Shown here: positions 1-6,333 of the stretch, one piece after another
Layout: the number at the start of each line of letters is the position of its first letter
Position numbering within the stretch: the first letter of the stretch is position 1
DNA from: Cristatella mucedo
Taxonomy: Eukaryota; Bryozoa; Phylactolaemata; Cristatellidae
Length of the DNA: 10,000 nt
Reading direction: 5' to 3'
Assembly: GCA_009760855.2 (NCBI GenBank)
Contig: WPIO01000085.1
Span: forward strand, 717,501 to 727,500
The notes under the pieces: generated by a model
Seen by the model: the letters and a program-made list of their open reading frames with translations, nothing else
Databases searched by the model: none
What the model was told of the DNA's origin: nothing
Translations under genes and position numbers: made by a program

Positions 1-177
1 CGTACCGGTGCGTACAGCTTGTACGAAAGATTTCCTTCCAAGCAGCCCTCCCAGAAGGCGAGGTTCGACACACGCGCACTGCGTGCAGCGGTCTGCCGAC
101 GCACCAAACAGCTGGAGGCAGCCGTCCTGAGACTGGCTACGCTTAGCAACAGTCTAAATGAAGCCATTACAGCATTA

Positions 178-180
<3 letters not shown>
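1..180 (+). other. Open, helix-like coding-looking segment of unknown nature (edge fragment)
   Basis: The frame starting at base 1 is open from the window edge to the GT repeat, about 60 codons. It has mixed codon use, unlike the repeat-driven frames elsewhere in the window. The last ~36 residues before the repeat have hydrophobics (Leu, Val, Ile, Ala) at heptad-like spacing between charged and polar residues, as in KQLEAAVLRLATLSNSL and NEAITAL. This suggests an amphipathic helix or coiled coil. There is no ATG in the visible part, and the frame runs into simple repeat. It could be a fragment of the retroelement whose 3' end follows at 284, a fragment of another mobile element, or chance. 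I do not recognise the protein. Confidence 0.25.
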
Positions 181-229
<49 letters not shown>

Positions 230-270
230 TGTGCGTGTGAGTACGTGTTTGTGTGTGTCTGTGTCTGTTT
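181..270. repeat. (GT)n microsatellite
   Basis: There are 23 perfect GT units at 181-226, followed by an interrupted GT-rich tail to about 270. It lies just 5' of the LINE 3' end. The Cys-Val runs predicted across it are translation of the repeat and not protein. Confidence 0.95.
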
Positions 271-283
271 GTCGTCGTCCTAA

Positions 284-668
284 GACAGCGGCGGCATCGT
301 ATTCATTGGTCGTCGGGCCGCGAATGATTGTAATCAAGCTTGGAACTCACTTCCGACTTGCGTCACGACATCCGCTGACTTGACCACGTTTACAAAGAAA
401 CTAAAAATGCAGCTATTTATCACAGCGTTTAGTGGGTCCGTGTGATTCGTCTTTTGTGTGCTTATGCGTGGTGACACTACTTACCATCTTTGCATGCTGA
501 TCATGTGCATGTCACCCCTAACCATGTTGTGCTTGTTTATTGAGTATGCTACCACTAGCCATTCGAACGTGTTTCCTTTGCAGCGTATGCAAAGTGCCTA
601 GAAAGAGATTAAGTTCTCTGAGGGCGCAATAAAAAATTTAATATTACTACTGTTGTTGTTATTGCTAT
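284..668 (+). mobile_element. Degraded 3' end of a non-LTR retrotransposon (LINE)
   Basis: The frame 284-445 ends in a TGA at 443-445 and encodes RAANDCNQAWNSLP (314-355) and then TFTKKLKMQLF. The pattern WNSLP, about 15-20 residues, then an F..KLK..L helix is the familiar C-terminal tail of Jockey/CR1-type LINE reverse-transcriptase polyproteins. Just upstream, the residues SYSLV, which normally lie close before RAA, are in another frame (about 297-311). This shows a frameshift around 309-314. About 180 bp of 3' UTR follows, then AATAAA at 628-633 and a short TTA/TTG-rich tail to about 668, the usual layout of a LINE 3' terminus. The catalytic reverse-transcriptase domain is absent, so this is a dead 5'-truncated copy. 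It is antisense to the Vsx gene. The exact clade is not determined. Confidence 0.75.
628..633 (+). terminator. Polyadenylation signal of the LINE remnant
   Basis: A canonical AATAAA follows the LINE stop codon by about 180 bases and is followed by A/T-rich sequence and TTG/TTA triplets. It most likely ended the retrotransposon transcript. It is on the strand opposite the Vsx gene and so is not that gene's own signal. Confidence 0.6.
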
Positions 669-994
669 TCTCAATCTCGACCAGACTGTCACCTTTCGAG
701 GTCACATGTCACGAACACTCGGATATCAGCAAGCAGGGCGCGAGCCCCTCGCACAAGCGAGCCCCGTCCCCCGGACGCAGAAAGTATTTTCTTTGCACCG
801 ACCGAAAGAGAAATGGCGCAGCTTCCGCCGGACGCGCGGCGGCCTGACCTGTGCCTGCGTCTCTTCCTCCTCTTGCGGCCTTGCACGTCCTTGGCTTCAG
901 CGGAGCCATTGTACGGCTCGTTGTCCTTGTCAGCATCTAAAGCGAGGCGCGCGCGTGCAGGTGCAGGCCCGGACCGGCGAGCAGCCCGATAAGC

Positions 995-1007
995 GGGGGG
1001 GGGGGGG
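995..1007 (+). repeat. Poly-G run of 13
   Basis: Thirteen consecutive G on the plus strand. Shorter G runs occur at 1451-1459 and 1692-1701. Such runs can form G-quadruplexes and are often mis-sized in assemblies. Confidence 0.9.
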
Positions 1008-1141
1008 CAAATGAGCAGCGCCAGTGGCCGACGACGCCGTGGCCTCGCGGCAATTGGCCGAGGCGAGGCGTCATTTGGCTCTCATCTCAACGCCGCGACG
1101 CCGCCGCCCCAGCCTCGCCCCCGTTACGCGATGGCCGCCGC

Positions 1142-1153
1142 CGCGCATGCGCA
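1142..1153. promoter_or_regulatory. NRF1-type (ewg-type) palindromic site
   Basis: CGCGCATGCGCA matches the known NRF1 consensus YGCGCATGCGCR at every position. It sits in CpG-rich DNA, where such sites usually mark promoters active in many tissues. No transcript start is evident nearby, so the function is inferred from the motif only. Confidence 0.4.
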
Positions 1154-1439
1154 CACCGGCTCCGCTTCAGAGTGCGAAGCCTCGCTTCTAAAGCGAGGGC
1201 GAGCTTAAAGATACAAAGTCCGCCTTTTTCGATGTGTCTGAAACCTTCCTATCCGCCACCGCATTAACGTGCTGGTAGCTGAGTGGTAGGTTCGCGAGAA
1301 GATACCTTTCCGGAAAAGACAGAGCGCCGAGGCCACCGCGCATGAGCGTAGAGCGGCTCTGCCTCTTCCGGGAAGGACAAATTCTAAGGAGGCATTAGCC
1401 GTAGAACCAGAACTACCATCGACCTCAGAGGCGTACCGA

Positions 1440-1620
1440 AGGGGGCGGCAGGGGGGGGGTCATATGTCCCCCGGGGCGCTGGACCGGGGGCGCCAGAGGG
1501 CGCAAAAAAACCGTGTCTAATACTGGGTGGGGGCATATGCGTCCGGATAGTTCGTCCCCGAGCGCATAATTATCCTAGGAACGCCTCCACTTTAAGAGCT
1601 ACCGGAAAAGCTACCGGAAG
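1440..1620. repeat. Unclassified repeat-like block with G runs, CATATG motifs and a 12-bp tandem duplication
   Basis: A GGGGG (1455-1459) / CCCCC (1468-1472) stem encloses TCATATGT. A second G-run plus CATATG motif lies at 1527-1539. GGGCGC-type motifs recur between 1474 and 1502. At 1597-1620 the 12-mer AGCTACCGGAA(A/G) is tandemly duplicated; each copy holds an ETS-type CCGGAA core. The texture resembles a non-autonomous mobile element or dispersed repeat, but I found no terminal inverted repeats or target-site duplication and cannot name a family. Confidence 0.3.
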
Positions 1621-1703
1621 CGGGCGAGTCTCCGCTGCCGCTCGCCGCGCGCCGCCATTGGGCGCGGTTGGAAGGGAGACGCTCGAGTTAAGGGGGGGGG
1701 GCC

Positions 1704-1721
1704 GCTCGCGCGCGCGCGAGC
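1704..1721. repeat. Perfect 18-bp palindrome of alternating CG
   Basis: GCTCGCGCGCGCGCGAGC is fully self-complementary and follows directly on a G10 run (1692-1701). Its alternating CG core could adopt Z-DNA. No protein-binding role is evident. Confidence 0.8.
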
Positions 1722-1753
1722 AGAAGCGGAAGCAGAGTAGAGTCCGTACCGTA

Positions 1754-1780
1754 CGTCGAGAGCTTCGCCTGCTCTCGACG
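1754..1780. repeat. Inverted repeat, 10-bp perfect arms
   Basis: CGTCGAGAGC (1754-1763) and GCTCTCGACG (1771-1780) are perfect inverted complements around a 7-base spacer. A short hairpin is possible in DNA or RNA. I see no run of U after it and no similarity to a known RNA. Confidence 0.7.
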
Positions 1781-1910
1781 CTCCGAACGCTATGCGCACC
1801 GAACGTCTACTGAAGCCGGTCAGCTTCTTAAGATTGTACTGCGCAAGAACGGCGACCGTTGACTTCCGTTGACCTTTGAGCCTGCGCCTGCGCGCCAGTC
1901 GCTCAGTCAC

Positions 1911-1964
1911 GAGCTTCGCGCGGCGCCCGCGGGGAGCCGGCCCCCCGAGGGCGCCGCGCGGCTC
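1911..1964. repeat. Long GC-rich stem-loop, 12-bp perfect arms with extensions
   Basis: CGCGCGGCGCCC (1917-1928) pairs perfectly with GGGCGCCGCGCG (1949-1960). Inside, GGGG (1931-1934) can pair with a C run (1941-1946). Outside, GAGC (1911-1914) pairs with GCTC (1961-1964) across a two-base bulge. The whole is a highly stable hairpin about 54 bases long. It is not a recognised RNA family. Confidence 0.7.
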
Positions 1965-2340
1965 TTAAGCGATACGCACTCCTGCGTAACCTACTCGGGA
2001 TTCGCGCGCTCTCTCGCCGAGGAACTACGTCAAACCGCCGCACGCGCGGTCGAGAGCGGAAGCGGAAGCAGAGACGTGCGAACGAGCACCTGCTGCTGCG
2101 TACACGCGCCGAACGGGTCGATGCGCCGCTGCGAAGGCAGAAGCGGAAGTGCGACCGTCCCGCATCGATCCAAGGTGGAGACTCAGCAGGGCAGGGAGAA
2201 AGCTGAGAAAAAGAATACGGGAAAAGAAGAGAAAGGAATGAAGGCAGGAAGGCAGGAAGGAAGCTCGCTTATGAACGACTTTCGCTTGCGACGACGTCGC
2301 ACCGCTGCGCTTCTGTCACGAACGAAGCGGCGAGACGAGC

Positions 2341-2463
2341 GGTCGAGGTCGAGGTCGAGGTCGAGGTCGAGGTCGAGGTCGAGGTCGAGGTCGAGGTCGA
2401 GGTCGAGGTCGAGGTCGAGGTCGAGGTCGAGGTCGAGGTCGAGGTCGAGGTCGAGGTCGAGGT
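2341..2463. repeat. Perfect hexanucleotide microsatellite (GGTCGA)20
   Basis: Twenty identical GGTCGA units fill 2341-2460, and GGT follows before the sequence changes. One plus-strand frame reads Arg-Ser dipeptides; the minus frames read Ser-Thr and Arg-Pro. Because every unit is identical at the DNA level, this is a slippage-driven array and not a selected Arg/Ser protein domain. Each unit holds a CpG. It would lie in Vsx intron 1. Confidence 0.95.
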
Positions 2464-3029
2464 GTAGCGGCGGCGGGGGGTAGCGGGAGAGGCGGCGGCG
2501 GGGGATCGAGACGCGAGAAGGGCAGACGAGAAGGGCAGACGAGCGGACGTCCGGCGATAGCTGCTTCCGCGTCGAGGCTCAGTTTCAGGCTCGCGTCTCC
2601 GTTTCTGAAGAAAGCACGCTGGCTGCGCCGCCGCCGCCGCGCGCTGGGGTAGCGGCGGAGGCACCTCTTTCGAGACTTTCGAGGTCGCGAGAGAGGCGCC
2701 GCATTGCGACGCCGCGGAAGAAACGACGCCAAAACCGAATGACCGTAAGAATTGCCGAGCGGCAAAAGTCGCCTCCGCTTGCTTCGCCGTGGGGGCGTGG
2801 CGAGCGCCCGCCTGCCGCCGCGGGTCGCCGCCATTCGGGACGGATTCGCGCAAAGCCGCCGCCGCCGTCGGTGATGGAGCCGCTCGAGCAGACGCCGCGC
2901 CCGCGCACGCGCGCACCGCGTTAACCCGGGCGCGGTAGACATTGCGCTCGGTGACACGAGCAAATATTTGGCCGCCGCTGCACGAAGCCCAGGAAAAGTT
3001 GTTCCGCTGACCCAGTCGGCGGGTGATAA

Positions 3030-3062
<33 letters not shown>

Positions 3063-3391
3063 TGCTGGGACTACGACTACGACGGTGGGCGTTTCGCGCC
3101 TTCTCGCCAGGCCCCGGCCGCCGCCGCCGCACCGGTCGACCTCGCGGCCTCGCCAGCTCTGGCGACGGCGGCGGCGCCGGCGCGCGCTCGTGCCGCTGGC
3201 CGCCGGTCGCCAGTTGCAAATTTCCATTCCGAGCCGAATCCAAGGCCAAGGCCGCCGCCGCTGCTCGGCTTCGCAGAGCGCGACCGAGGAGACCGCCGGC
3301 GGAGACCGAGGCGAGGCCGAAAACGCGTGCCTCGCAGCCGCCGCCGGCGCTGCTGCCGCCACCGCGCGCGCGGAGCGCGATCCTCGCTTAC
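2464..3391 (-). other. Proximal part of Vsx intron 1, GC-rich
   Basis: This lies directly 3' of the proposed splice donor on the minus strand. The open frame running on from the exon loses all protein-like character after the donor and becomes Arg/Ala/Pro runs typical of CpG-rich noncoding DNA. No homeodomain motif such as WFQNRRAK is encoded here or anywhere down to base 1. The intron, if correctly called, therefore extends beyond the window. Confidence 0.5.
3030..3063. repeat. (GGC)n trinucleotide repeat
   Basis: About eleven uninterrupted GCG/GGC units, one of many GGC/GCC runs in the CpG-rich domain around the Vsx promoter. Confidence 0.9.
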
Positions 3392-3394
3392 CTG
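3386..3394 (-). promoter_or_regulatory. 5' splice donor of the Vsx exon
   Basis: The minus strand reads CAG|GTAAGC with the last exon base at 3392 and the intron GT at 3391-3390, a near-consensus donor. It comes just after the last protein-like residues (SPMSDMRQMSRSTVS) and leaves the exon in phase 1. It is chosen because the frame downstream stops looking like protein. Confidence 0.75.
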
Positions 3395-4052
3395 AAACAG
3401 TCGATCGCGACATCTGCCGCATGTCCGACATGGGAGACAACGTCTTCCTGGCGTTGCACTGAAACGTCGTAGCGAGCTGCTGCGGCTGCAGCGGCTGCGG
3501 CCGGGCAGCCGCCGCCGCCGCCGGAGCGGTGGCGGTGGCCCAGCCGCAGCTGCTGGCTAGCCGCTGGCCTCCGCCGTCGCTGGCGCCGCCGCCGCACGCG
3601 GCTCCAGGGTAGGGCGGCGGCGCCGCGCACGGCTGATAGCTGGTCAGCAGTGGATGCACCGCTGCGACGTGGTAGCTCGCGTCGGTGATCGTCTGCTGCT
3701 GCTGCTGCTGAAGATGGTGCTGCTGCTGCTGCTGTTGCGGCGGCACGCATTCGTAATAGCTCGGGTAGGCGCCGCCGTTGGCGTAGCAGTCGCTCAGACC
3801 GACGCCGAGGTGACTCTGGTGGCAGCCGAGGCCGAGAAGTTCGTGAATGCCGAAGGGGCCGCGCGTCTGCGACAGAAGCGCGGCGTTCATCGTCGAGAGC
3901 GGCGGCGGCGGCGGCGGCGGCGGCGAGTGCTGAAGCGCTTGGTGCGACTGCGCGCCGCCGCCGTAGTTTCCGTAAAACATTGCCGCTGGGCCGGACGATG
4001 CCGCCGCCGACGACGACGAGTAGGCCGACGGGTAGGCGACGTGGCTGAGCAT
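3392..4052 (-). CDS. Vsx: Vsx/Chx10-type paired-like homeobox protein, first coding exon (N-terminal 220 residues)
   Basis: Vsx proteins are nuclear transcription factors of the paired-like (prd-L:CVC) class that pattern eye and interneuron precursors. The ATG at 4052-4050 sits in GCCACCATGC, a textbook Kozak context. The exon encodes 220 residues: a Tyr/Ser/Ala-rich start (MLSHVAYPSAYSSSS), Pro8 (about 44-51), then FGIHELLGL (67-75). This matches the Groucho-interaction octapeptide of Vsx (GFGIQEILGL in vertebrate Chx10). Next come a Tyr/Gly region, two Gln6 runs around HHL (106-120), an Ala7 run (177-183), and SPMSDMRQMSRSTVS up to the donor. The homeodomain and CVC domain must be in later exons outside the window. 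Arx/Rax-type genes are less likely, since their octapeptides differ. Vsx1 cannot be told from Vsx2. The identity rests on one motif and overall layout. Confidence 0.72.
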
Positions 4053-4565
4053 GGTGGCCGTGGCGGCGGCGGCGGCGGCCTGGGCCGCTGCGGCGGCGGC
4101 GCTCTGCCTCCTGCTTCCTGCTCCGGCTCCCTCCTCCTCCTCCTCCGCGACGGATTGAAACTCGCGATAGTAGAATCCTTGCGGCGCCCAGTCCGGAGTC
4201 TCGCCGAGTCTCGCGAAGAACGCGAGCCGTTCGCTGGGCCGCTCCGTCGGAAGTCCTTGAGCGCCGCGCGCGCGCTCGCTCACGCTCCTCACGGCGTTTG
4301 TTGGCGGCGATTCGGCAGGAAGTCCGCTTCTCGTCGCAGGCGACGGAGCCGCCGCCGCCGCGGGCGACGAAAGCAGCTGCGACGGGTGACTCTCGCTCTC
4401 GCGGCTCCGCGAGGCTCCGCTATCTGGGCACCGGCGTGCACGCGAGTGACTCCTTAATCTCCTTATAATGCCTGGCTGATTGCATAAACCGAACTCGCGG
4501 GCTTCAGTTTCGCACGCGGACGTCGACGGACTGCAAGCGGCGAGAGCGGGCGGCCGCGCTGTCCG
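4053..4565 (-). other. Probable 5' leader of the Vsx transcript
   Basis: The region lies between the expected start site (about 25-32 bases below the TATA box) and the Kozak ATG. The Vsx frame stays open through it and would add Glu5 (about 4134-4148) and long Ala runs near 4062-4110, but no in-frame ATG exists. Because GC-rich DNA here is open in several frames, the openness is weak evidence for coding. The transcript start is inferred and not seen. A leader intron cannot be excluded. Confidence 0.5.
4420..4485 (-). promoter_or_regulatory. Upstream ORF in the Vsx leader, 21 codons
   Basis: An ATG at 4485-4483 opens MQSARHYKEIKES followed by LACTPVPR and a TAG at 4422-4420. It lies about 370 bases before the main ATG and in a different frame. 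If the TATA box at 4591-4598 is used, ribosomes meet this ATG first, so it could damp Vsx translation. If transcription starts below 4485, for instance from the TATAAG at 4462-4467, it would not be in the mRNA. Confidence 0.4.
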
Positions 4566-4590
4566 TTCGCAGCCGCGGCCGCGGCCGCTC

Positions 4591-4598
4591 AATTTATA
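4591..4598 (-). promoter_or_regulatory. TATA box of the Vsx promoter
   Basis: The minus strand reads TATAAATT in an otherwise very GC-rich region, about 540 bases upstream of the ATG. It is the best core-promoter match near the gene. It predicts a start near 4560-4570. A weaker TATAAGG lies at 4461-4467. Confidence 0.55.
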
Positions 4599-4686
4599 CT
4601 CGCTGTCAGGTGTTGGATAAATATCGGTTTGTCACGCCTTGATCGTTTGGCAGAATGTTTCAATGGACGTAATCGGGCCGTAATTG

Positions 4687-4705
4687 CCCGCCGCCCCCGC
4701 CCCCC
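4687..4705 (-). promoter_or_regulatory. GC box (Sp/KLF-type)
   Basis: On the minus strand the G-rich sequence GGGGGGCGGGGGCGGCGGG lies about 90-110 bases upstream of the TATA box, a usual place for Sp/KLF factors. It could also form a G-quadruplex. Motif-based call only. Confidence 0.45.
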
Positions 4706-4730
4706 AAAGCAATCTGACAGCGTGGCCCCT

Positions 4731-4740
4731 GACCAATCGG
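4731..4740 (+). promoter_or_regulatory. CCAAT box upstream of Vsx
   Basis: GACCAATCGG is a good NF-Y-type CCAAT motif, read on the plus strand (ATTGG relative to Vsx), about 140 bases upstream of the TATA box. NF-Y sites function in either orientation. Confidence 0.45.
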
Positions 4741-5500
4741 AGCGGAGCGCAGCTGCCGCCGCCGGTCGCCGGCCCTCCTGTCGCCGCCTCTCTCGGACGC
4801 TCTCGGAGACAATGCGATCGCGGGCCACCAGCCGCCGCCGCCGCCGCCTCGCGGCTTTCCTCCGCCTCGCACACTCGGCGGCGGCGCGAGACGGCGCTGC
4901 GAGCTCGCGCGAGCCGCGGCGGCGGCGCCGCGCCCCAGGTTTCCGCTACGGCGGCGTCGCGCGTAGCTAGCCCGCGGCTAGCGGCGGCGGCGGCGGCGGC
5001 GGCGCGTGCCCAGCGCGCGAGCCGCGGCCTCTTCCGCATGGCGGCGGCGGACCGAAAAAAGAGCAGCGGTGCATGAAAGCGAGCCGCCGCCGCCGCCGCC
5101 GCAGCGTCCATTGTTGGGTCCGCGGCCCCGGGGCTATTACGGCCACGTGAGCTACTACGGGCCGCGTCTATCGCGGCGCCGGCGCCCGGAAGCTGCGGAG
5201 GGGCCGCCCGTTCGTCGGCCGTTTCGTCCGCTCGCCCCACCGCCCCACCGCCCCACCCTCATTCTCGGCGCGACGGCGGCGAACGTGACCCGCCGACGGT
5301 GGCGACGGTGGCTGGAAAGCTGGATTTCGGGTGAGGAATTCGGGCTCGCTCGGGCTCGCCAGCCAGAAGCAGCGGCGGCGGCCGCCGCCGCCGCTAGCAC
5401 CTGCGGGACCCCGGAAGCCGCCTAGCAACCTTCCGTCAGACGCGGCCGGCGAGCGGCTATTTTTTCAAGTGTATCGCACCGACGGGAGGGAATTACGCGT
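4741..5500. other. CpG-island promoter domain with many GGC/GCC runs, no gene
   Basis: This is the CpG-rich DNA upstream of Vsx. It contains short GGC/GCC runs (about 4829-4849, 4981-5003, 5083-5102 and 5373-5393), three tandem CGCCCCAC units (5233-5256, KLF-like), a CACGTG at 5144-5149 and a Sox-type CCATTGTT at 5108-5115. Overlapping Arg/Ala-rich frames are open on both strands, as expected from base composition, and none has a recognisable domain. Confidence 0.55.
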
Positions 5501-5579
5501 CTGCAACTCATAAAAGTGACACCGCGTAAGGTGGTCTCGACTGGGCATAATGAGACCGTCCAGCACAAAGCCTCTCTCC

Positions 5580-5603
5580 CTACTCGGAGGAGGAGGAGGA
5601 GGA
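5580..5603 (+). repeat. (GGA)n short trinucleotide run
   Basis: Interrupted run of GGA units (CGGAGGAGGAGGAGGAGGAT), a minor simple repeat at the edge of the CpG island. Confidence 0.75.
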
Positions 5604-5689
5604 TGAGGTTTTGCCGAGCGAAGCCTACAGCGAGTGCTGCAGACTGCCGTCAGTCGCGGAGTGTGAATGGACGGACAATTTGCGCGCCG

Positions 5690-5745
5690 GCAATTAATTG
5701 CGCAGAATTAACAGCCGCCCATTGTGTCCTCCATTGTGGCAGCTG
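5690..5745. promoter_or_regulatory. Candidate neural enhancer cluster: homeodomain palindrome, two Sox sites, E-box
   Basis: CAATTAATTG (5691-5700) is a perfect palindrome with two overlapping TAATT cores, as bound by paired-like homeodomains. GAATTAAC follows at 5705-5712. CCATTGTG occurs twice (5719-5726 and 5731-5738), a good SoxB-type motif, and CAGCTG (5740-5745) is a bHLH E-box. The cluster lies about 1.1 kb upstream of the Vsx TATA box in unique sequence. Motifs are seen directly; enhancer activity is inference. Confidence 0.35.
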
Positions 5746-5844
5746 TAGAGGAGTCAGCTTTGCAGCCTCTCGAGAGGCGGAAGGGGAGACAACTCTTAGG
5801 GTCTAAGTGACGGAGAAGCGAAGAAGTTTTCGTACGAAAGTGAG

Positions 5845-6333
5845 GCAGAGACAAAAAGAGAGACAGACAGACAGAAAGAAAGAGAGACAGACAGAGAGAA
5901 AAAGAGACAGAGACAGAGAGAAAGAGAGACAGACAGAGACAGACAGAGAGAAAGAGAGAGAGAGAAAGAGAGAGAGACAGAGAGAAAGAGAGACAGAGAG
6001 AAAGAGAGACAGACAGAGACAGACAGAGAGAAAGAGAGAAAGAGAGACAGAGAGACAGAGACAGAGAGAAAAAGAGACATACAGAGAAAGAGAGAAAGAG
6101 ATAGGCAGGCAGACAGCGACAGACAGAGACAGGCAGAGACCGGCAGAGACAGACAGCGACAGAGACAGAGACAGACTGAGACCGGCAGAGACAGACAGCG
6201 ACAGACAGAGACAGACAGAGACCGGCAGAGACAGACAGCGACAGCGACAGAGACAGACAGAGACCGGTAGAGACAGGCAGAGACAGACAGAGACCGGGAA
6301 TGAGACAGGCAGAGAAAGAGAGAGAGAGAACGT
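5845..6333 (+). repeat. Polypurine tract of mixed (AG)n, (AGAC)n and AAAG units
   Basis: Nearly 490 bases are built from GAGA, GACAGA and GAAAGA units with interspersed GGCAGAGACAG, GACAGCGACAG and AGAGACCGG variants in the second half (6110-6300). Long Arg/Glu/Asp or Ser/Leu frames across it are artefacts. The second half shows a higher-order pattern of about 20-40 bases. Confidence 0.95.

Larger units (their letters stand above)
669..1260. other. CpG-rich unique DNA, no gene recognised
   Basis: Only short overlapping open frames occur here, on both strands, and none shows a recognisable motif. The stretch is rich in CpG and contains a poly-G run and a GCGCATGCGC palindrome, listed separately. 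If the Vsx call is right, it lies in intron 1 of that gene. Confidence 0.5.

Noticed and set aside
1270-1300. TAGCTGAGTGGT followed by AGGTTCGCGAG, resembling tRNA A and B boxes (possible tRNA or tRNA-derived SINE)
   Set aside because: The two boxes almost touch, far too close for a tRNA. There is no acceptor stem and the B box is imperfect. A decayed SINE cannot be excluded, but it is not supported.
1869-2483. Plus-strand open frame ending in a long Arg-Ser run, resembling an SR splicing factor
   Set aside because: It begins at TTG, has no RRM, and its Arg-Ser run is a perfect DNA hexamer repeat, so it is a microsatellite read in one frame.
2316-3391. Continuation of the Vsx frame past the donor to give a 758-codon frame
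   Set aside because: After the donor the translation becomes Arg/Ala/Pro runs ending in an Arg-Pro microsatellite, and no homeodomain appears. The long frame reflects GC-rich DNA.
3654-4457. Plus-strand 267-codon frame antisense to Vsx
   Set aside because: It is the complement of the Vsx exon and leader. Its Arg/Leu/Val content mirrors the Gln, Ala and Pro codons, and its ATG has no protein motif downstream.
4589-5428. Several overlapping Ala/Arg-rich frames upstream of Vsx on both strands
   Set aside because: Frames are open on both strands at once, as expected in CpG-island DNA, and none has a recognisable motif.
5420-5430. GCCTAGCAACC as an RFX X-box
   Set aside because: Only one half-site is good, and the partner half is not present at the right spacing.
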